Shown here: one piece after another, positions 14,813 through 17,385 of the stretch
How the letters are laid out: every line of letters starts with the position of its first letter
Numbering within the stretch: position 1 is the first letter of the stretch
Assembly: GCA_021779655.1 (NCBI GenBank)
Contig: JAJYAF010000006.1
Coordinates: 1 to 17,385, forward strand
Origin: Pseudomonadota bacterium
Lineage (GTDB): Bacteria > Pseudomonadota > Alphaproteobacteria > Acetobacterales > Acetobacteraceae
Direction of reading: 5' to 3'
DNA length: 17,385 nt
Program-made: the position numbers and the translations under genes
The notes under the pieces: model-generated
The model's database searches: none
Told to the model about the DNA's origin: nothing
The model's input: only the letters and a program-made list of their open reading frames with translations

Positions 14813-15742
14813 TCAGAATTGCCCGTGCATTCCCACCATCATCGACTGCCCGTCTCCGAAGATCATCAGCCCGTAATCCGAGTCAGGGAAAAAGCGGCGC
14901 GTGATGTCAGCCGTCAGCCAGCCGATGAACCCGCCTCCCACCACGTCGGAAGCCCAATGACCATCCACGGCGGCAACGCGCCCCAAACCCACCAGCACGG
15001 GAATCACATAAAGCGCGGGCGCATGGTAAAGTTCGGCATAGGGCGTAATGAGCGCAAACGCCAGGGCGGTATGTCCGGAAGGAAAGGACGAGGTACTTGT
15101 TCCTGCACCCGGGAAAACAGCCCCGATGCTGAAGCTGGACCGCGAGGCATCAAACGGATGGGCCACGAAAGGGTCGCTTCTCGCGTTAAACGGCCGGTCC
15201 CGGCCAATCGCATATTTCAGTCCCATAGACAAAATCGTAACCTCGGCGGCGGATGTGACCGCGATCGAGGAAGCATGCGCCAGCATCGGATCCGATACCG
15301 GACTCTGAATCATCGTGGCACCGGCAAAGGCCAAAGGTGCCAGTTCCAAAATATTCGCGACCCGCAGCGCCACCTTGGTCCTGAATTTATAGCTGAGCTT
15401 CCTGTTGGCGAACTGGTTGATCCCGTGATCGAAAATCATCGTCACGCCCGTTGCGGCAACGCCGATGCCGGCGACCCCCCAGTCGGTCTCATACCATGGC
15501 TGTGAATTACCACTCGGCATCGCTGTCGGCGGCGGAAGGTTATCGACCAAATTGCTGTCAATCACGGGTGATGCCTGCCCTGTGGAATGCGATATGATCG
15601 CAGGGTTGGCATTGCCGCCCGCCGTCCCGGTAGCCGCGGGTGGCATGAAATAGCCGGGATTATTCGTGGATTGCGCGAAACCGCTCACTGGCTCCACGAG
15701 TCCAAACACGACCGCCGCAACCACTCCGAGCCCCGGCTTCAT
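14813..15742 (-). CDS. Secreted PAP2-superfamily acid phosphatase
   Basis: A 309-residue protein with an apparent signal peptide (VVAAVVFGLVEPVSGFA, cleavage near residue 23). A Pro/Ala/Asn-rich linker is followed by a PAP2 domain (about 90-285). The three PAP2 motifs are KYAIGRDRP (K176, R183-P184), FPSGHTA (221-224), and GRVAAVDGHWASD with R255, His262 and Asp266. In the third motif six residues separate Arg and His instead of the usual five. PAP2 enzymes act in the periplasm on lipid phosphates or undecaprenyl pyrophosphate. Here recycling of the carrier lipid after polymerisation, or trimming of a lipid phosphate, is plausible. The ATG overlaps the preceding stop as ATGA (15739-15742). 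Confidence 0.87.
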   Translation of the reverse strand: MKPGLGVVAAVVFGLVEPVSGFAQSTNNPGYFMPPAATGTAGGNANPAIISHSTGQASPVIDSNLVDNLPPPTAMPSGNSQPWYETDWGVAGIGVAATGVTMIFDHGINQFANRKLSYKFRTKVALRVANILELAPLAFAGATMIQSPVSDPMLAHASSIAVTSAAEVTILSMGLKYAIGRDRPFNARSDPFVAHPFDASRSSFSIGAVFPGAGTSTSSFPSGHTALAFALITPYAELYHAPALYVIPVLVGLGRVAAVDGHWASDVVGGGFIGWLTADITRRFFPDSDYGLMIFGDGQSMMVGMHGQF

Positions 15743-16500
15743 GTCGTTAATTCCATCAGCATCGGGCTTGCTCCTCCTCCCAGTCGGCCGGCATGATTGA
15801 GCAGAGCGAGTCCGGGCACAATATGCCGGTCGATCTGTCGTGGATTATGAATATCGGTCCCCCAAATCCGCACTTGCTGACGATCCAGAAGCCAATGGGC
15901 AAATTTCTTCACATCCTCCCCGTGCTGCCCGGCAAGCGAGCCTATGTCAGCTTGGAGAACCGCGCCATGCCGAGCAAACATTTCCAGCCAAGGCTCCGGC
16001 GTCTTTGCCACAAAGCGATACCGTTCCACATGCGCAACAACAGGGCGGTAGCGGTGTGCAACGAGCGCCGCCAGGGCAGCGCTGGCAAACGGCGTTTCCT
16101 GCAAATATGAGAATTCCAGCAGCACGAGACGTTCACCGTTCAGCGGCGTGTGCAGCAAGTCCCCCTCTTCCACAAGCTTCAGGAAATGCTCATCGGCAAA
16201 ATACTCGCCCGCAAGCAACAAGTGAAAGGCTATTTCGTCTTCCCGCAGCCTGGATAGAAAGGCCCCGAAGGCAATGCGTAAATCCACCGCTTTGTTGTCA
16301 AAAACCCCATGATAGAGATGGGGCGTGACCACAGCACCACGAAATCCAAGAGATTTGAGCTTTCCAATCGCTTCAACGGCATCCTCATAGGAGGCCATGC
16401 CGTCATCGACATTCGGCAGCAGGTGGCAATGGAAATCCCATCCGAGTTCGGCGCGAAAACCTTGAGGCGGCCATCCCTTGGGGGCCTCCTTGCGGTACAA
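15739..16500 (-). CDS. PHP-type protein-tyrosine phosphatase (CpsB/CapC/YwqE family)
   Basis: A 253-residue metal-dependent phosphatase that should remove phosphate from the tyrosine cluster of the adjacent kinase. Metal-ligand motifs are visible: WDFHCHLLPNVDDG (about 21-34), VVTPH (57-61), AGEYF, VVAHVERY and GTDIHN. This is the phosphatase type typical of Gram-positive capsule operons, also found in some Gram-negative ones in place of Wzb. The start is uncertain. The only standard in-frame start before the HCH motif is TTG at 16500, without a good ribosome-binding site. A strong AAGGAGG (16485-16491) instead points to an ATG at 16474 that is out of frame. It lies just after the kinase stop. 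Confidence 0.87.
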   Translation of the reverse strand: MYRKEAPKGWPPQGFRAELGWDFHCHLLPNVDDGMASYEDAVEAIGKLKSLGFRGAVVTPHLYHGVFDNKAVDLRIAFGAFLSRLREDEIAFHLLLAGEYFADEHFLKLVEEGDLLHTPLNGERLVLLEFSYLQETPFASAALAALVAHRYRPVVAHVERYRFVAKTPEPWLEMFARHGAVLQADIGSLAGQHGEDVKKFAHWLLDRQQVRIWGTDIHNPRQIDRHIVPGLALLNHAGRLGGGASPMLMELTT

Positions 16501-16514
16501 AAAGGGTAATCTGA

Positions 16515-17385
16515 TCAGGTCAACCTCATGAGCATCCGGGTCAAAGTTCTCCAGAATTTACCAAGCACCGTCGCGGGCGCGGGTCGTTCGTCATAGCCAT
16601 AGCCATAGCCATAGCCATAACCATAACCATAGCCATAACCATAAACGCTGCCGATCACGCCATTGATAATCATGCCATGCCGGCAATCCAACGTCGCGAT
16701 GGTTTCGTTGTGCAACTGGAACGCCCGGCGCGATGTATGGTTGATATACACGACAGAGAGAATAAGGTCGGCATTCTGACCCAAAGGCATGGTGTCCGAA
16801 ACCGCCGGAAGCGGCGGGCAATCAACGATCACATAGTCGAATTCGGCCCGCAGCGTATTAAAGATTTCCCGCAACATGGGTTCGTTCAACAGCTCGGACG
16901 GGTTGGGCGGGAATGTTCCCGTCGGCAGCACGACGAAACGCTGGCCTTCAATGGCCTGAAAGGGCGGTCTTTCGGTCGTCACAATCCATTCGGTGAGACC
17001 TGGCGTTTGGTTGATCTTCAGAACCTCATGCACACGTCCGCGGTGGAGGTCGCCGTCGATCAGGATAACCCGTTTACCGTCATCGGCGAGAAATTTCGCG
17101 AGATTGGTCGAAGTTGTGGTTTTTCCGTCGGCACTGGCCGCCGAGGTGATCAGAATAACCTTGGACTGCCGGCCGGAAGCGGATTGATAGAGATTGCTGC
17201 GAAGGAGGCGAAACGCCTCGGAGAATGGACTTTGCGGCCGGTCCGACAACACGCCGCGCGCCGTCTCGCTCCGCGATAGCAGCGGAACCAATCCATAAAC
17301 CGGCAGATGCACGGTGCGGCGGATGTCGTCATCACTCTGGAAGCTGCCGGAAATGGCCCGTTGCGCCAGTCCCCGCCCCATTCCT
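16515..17385 (-). CDS. Wzc/CpsD-type bacterial tyrosine kinase (BY-kinase), C-terminal part, truncated by window edge
   Basis: About 289 residues of an autophosphorylating tyrosine kinase controlling polysaccharide chain length and export at the inner membrane. The frame is open to the window edge, so the N-terminal Wzz-like membrane domain probably lies outside. Visible in order: a juxtamembrane stretch ending LPVYGLVPLL, SEAFRLLRSNL, Walker A SAASADGKTTT (about 80-90), Walker A' ILIDGDLHRG, and Walker B YVIVDCPPLP. The C-terminal tail holds nine alternating Tyr-Gly units (about 247-263), the expected autophosphorylation cluster, followed by a basic end (RTLTRMLMRL). Walker A' has G-D where the usual sequence is A-D. 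It heads the operon segment seen here, 14 bp before the phosphatase that should act on it. Confidence 0.9.
   Translation of the reverse strand, partial: GMGRGLAQRAISGSFQSDDDIRRTVHLPVYGLVPLLSRSETARGVLSDRPQSPFSEAFRLLRSNLYQSASGRQSKVILITSAASADGKTTTSTNLAKFLADDGKRVILIDGDLHRGRVHEVLKINQTPGLTEWIVTTERPPFQAIEGQRFVVLPTGTFPPNPSELLNEPMLREIFNTLRAEFDYVIVDCPPLPAVSDTMPLGQNADLILSVVYINHTSRRAFQLHNETIATLDCRHGMIINGVIGSVYGYGYGYGYGYGYGYGYDERPAPATVLGKFWRTLTRMLMRLT
16593..16643 (-). repeat. In-frame hexanucleotide repeat encoding (Tyr-Gly)8-Tyr
   Basis: About eight and a half units of ATAGCC/ATAACC (top strand), each encoding Tyr-Gly on the minus strand. Third-base variation (GGC versus GGT) shows that some units have diverged while others are identical. 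Unit length is a multiple of three, so slippage would change tyrosine number without breaking the frame. Confidence 0.95.

Noticed and set aside
14663..15505. 280-residue plus-strand open frame opposite the GT2 and PAP2 genes
   Set aside because: Spans the antisense of two clear genes and their spacer; His/Arg-rich composition typical of shadows.
16593..16643. Hexamer repeat as a CRISPR or dispersed non-coding repeat
   Set aside because: Units are contiguous with no spacers and lie in frame within the kinase gene.

Overview
The window is a dense, GC-rich bacterial segment with two convergent gene blocks. It suggests a proteobacterium, most likely an alphaproteobacterium. That guess rests on overall coding style and on family content (MATE pump, IsdG/HmuQ-like protein, Wzc-like kinase with a PHP phosphatase); no rRNA or other phylogenetic marker is present, so it is weak. 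No tRNA, rRNA, insertion sequence, CRISPR array or integrase was seen.

Left block (1-6877, plus strand): an acyl-CoA catabolic cluster. The tail of an upstream gene, possibly an NADP-dependent MDR oxidoreductase, overlaps by GTGA an acyl-CoA/aryl-CoA ligase. Next come a CaiB/BaiF-family protein carrying the His/Asp/Glu pattern of alpha-methylacyl-CoA racemase, a crotonase that has lost both catalytic glutamates of enoyl-CoA hydratase, and a crotonase close to MenB/BadI in which aligned catalytic residues are changed. Together they suggest CoA activation, epimerisation or CoA transfer, and crotonase chemistry (perhaps C-C cleavage) on a branched or alicyclic carboxylic acid. The substrate is unknown. 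A 340-bp leader with hairpins and a 42-bp tandem duplication separates this block from a MATE efflux pump. A small IsdG-type heme-degrading monooxygenase candidate follows.

Right block (6902-17385, minus strand, read from right to left): an exopolysaccharide/capsule operon. It begins beyond the right edge with a Wzc/CpsD-type tyrosine autokinase, of which only the C-terminal part lies inside. Then come a PHP-type protein-tyrosine phosphatase, a secreted PAP2 phosphatase, three GT2 glycosyltransferases, a Wzy/WaaL-like membrane polymerase or ligase, and three GT4 glycosyltransferases. Four junctions are ATGA stop/start overlaps, so the operon is translationally coupled. The initiating sugar-phosphate transferase, Wzx flippase and Wza exporter are not in the window and presumably lie further right. 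The kinase and phosphatase would control chain length and export, the glycosyltransferases build the repeat unit, and the Wzy-like protein polymerises it.

The most distinctive sequence feature is a perfect in-frame hexanucleotide repeat in the kinase gene encoding nine alternating Tyr-Gly units at the C-terminal autophosphorylation tail. Copy-number change would alter the number of phosphorylatable tyrosines without a frameshift.
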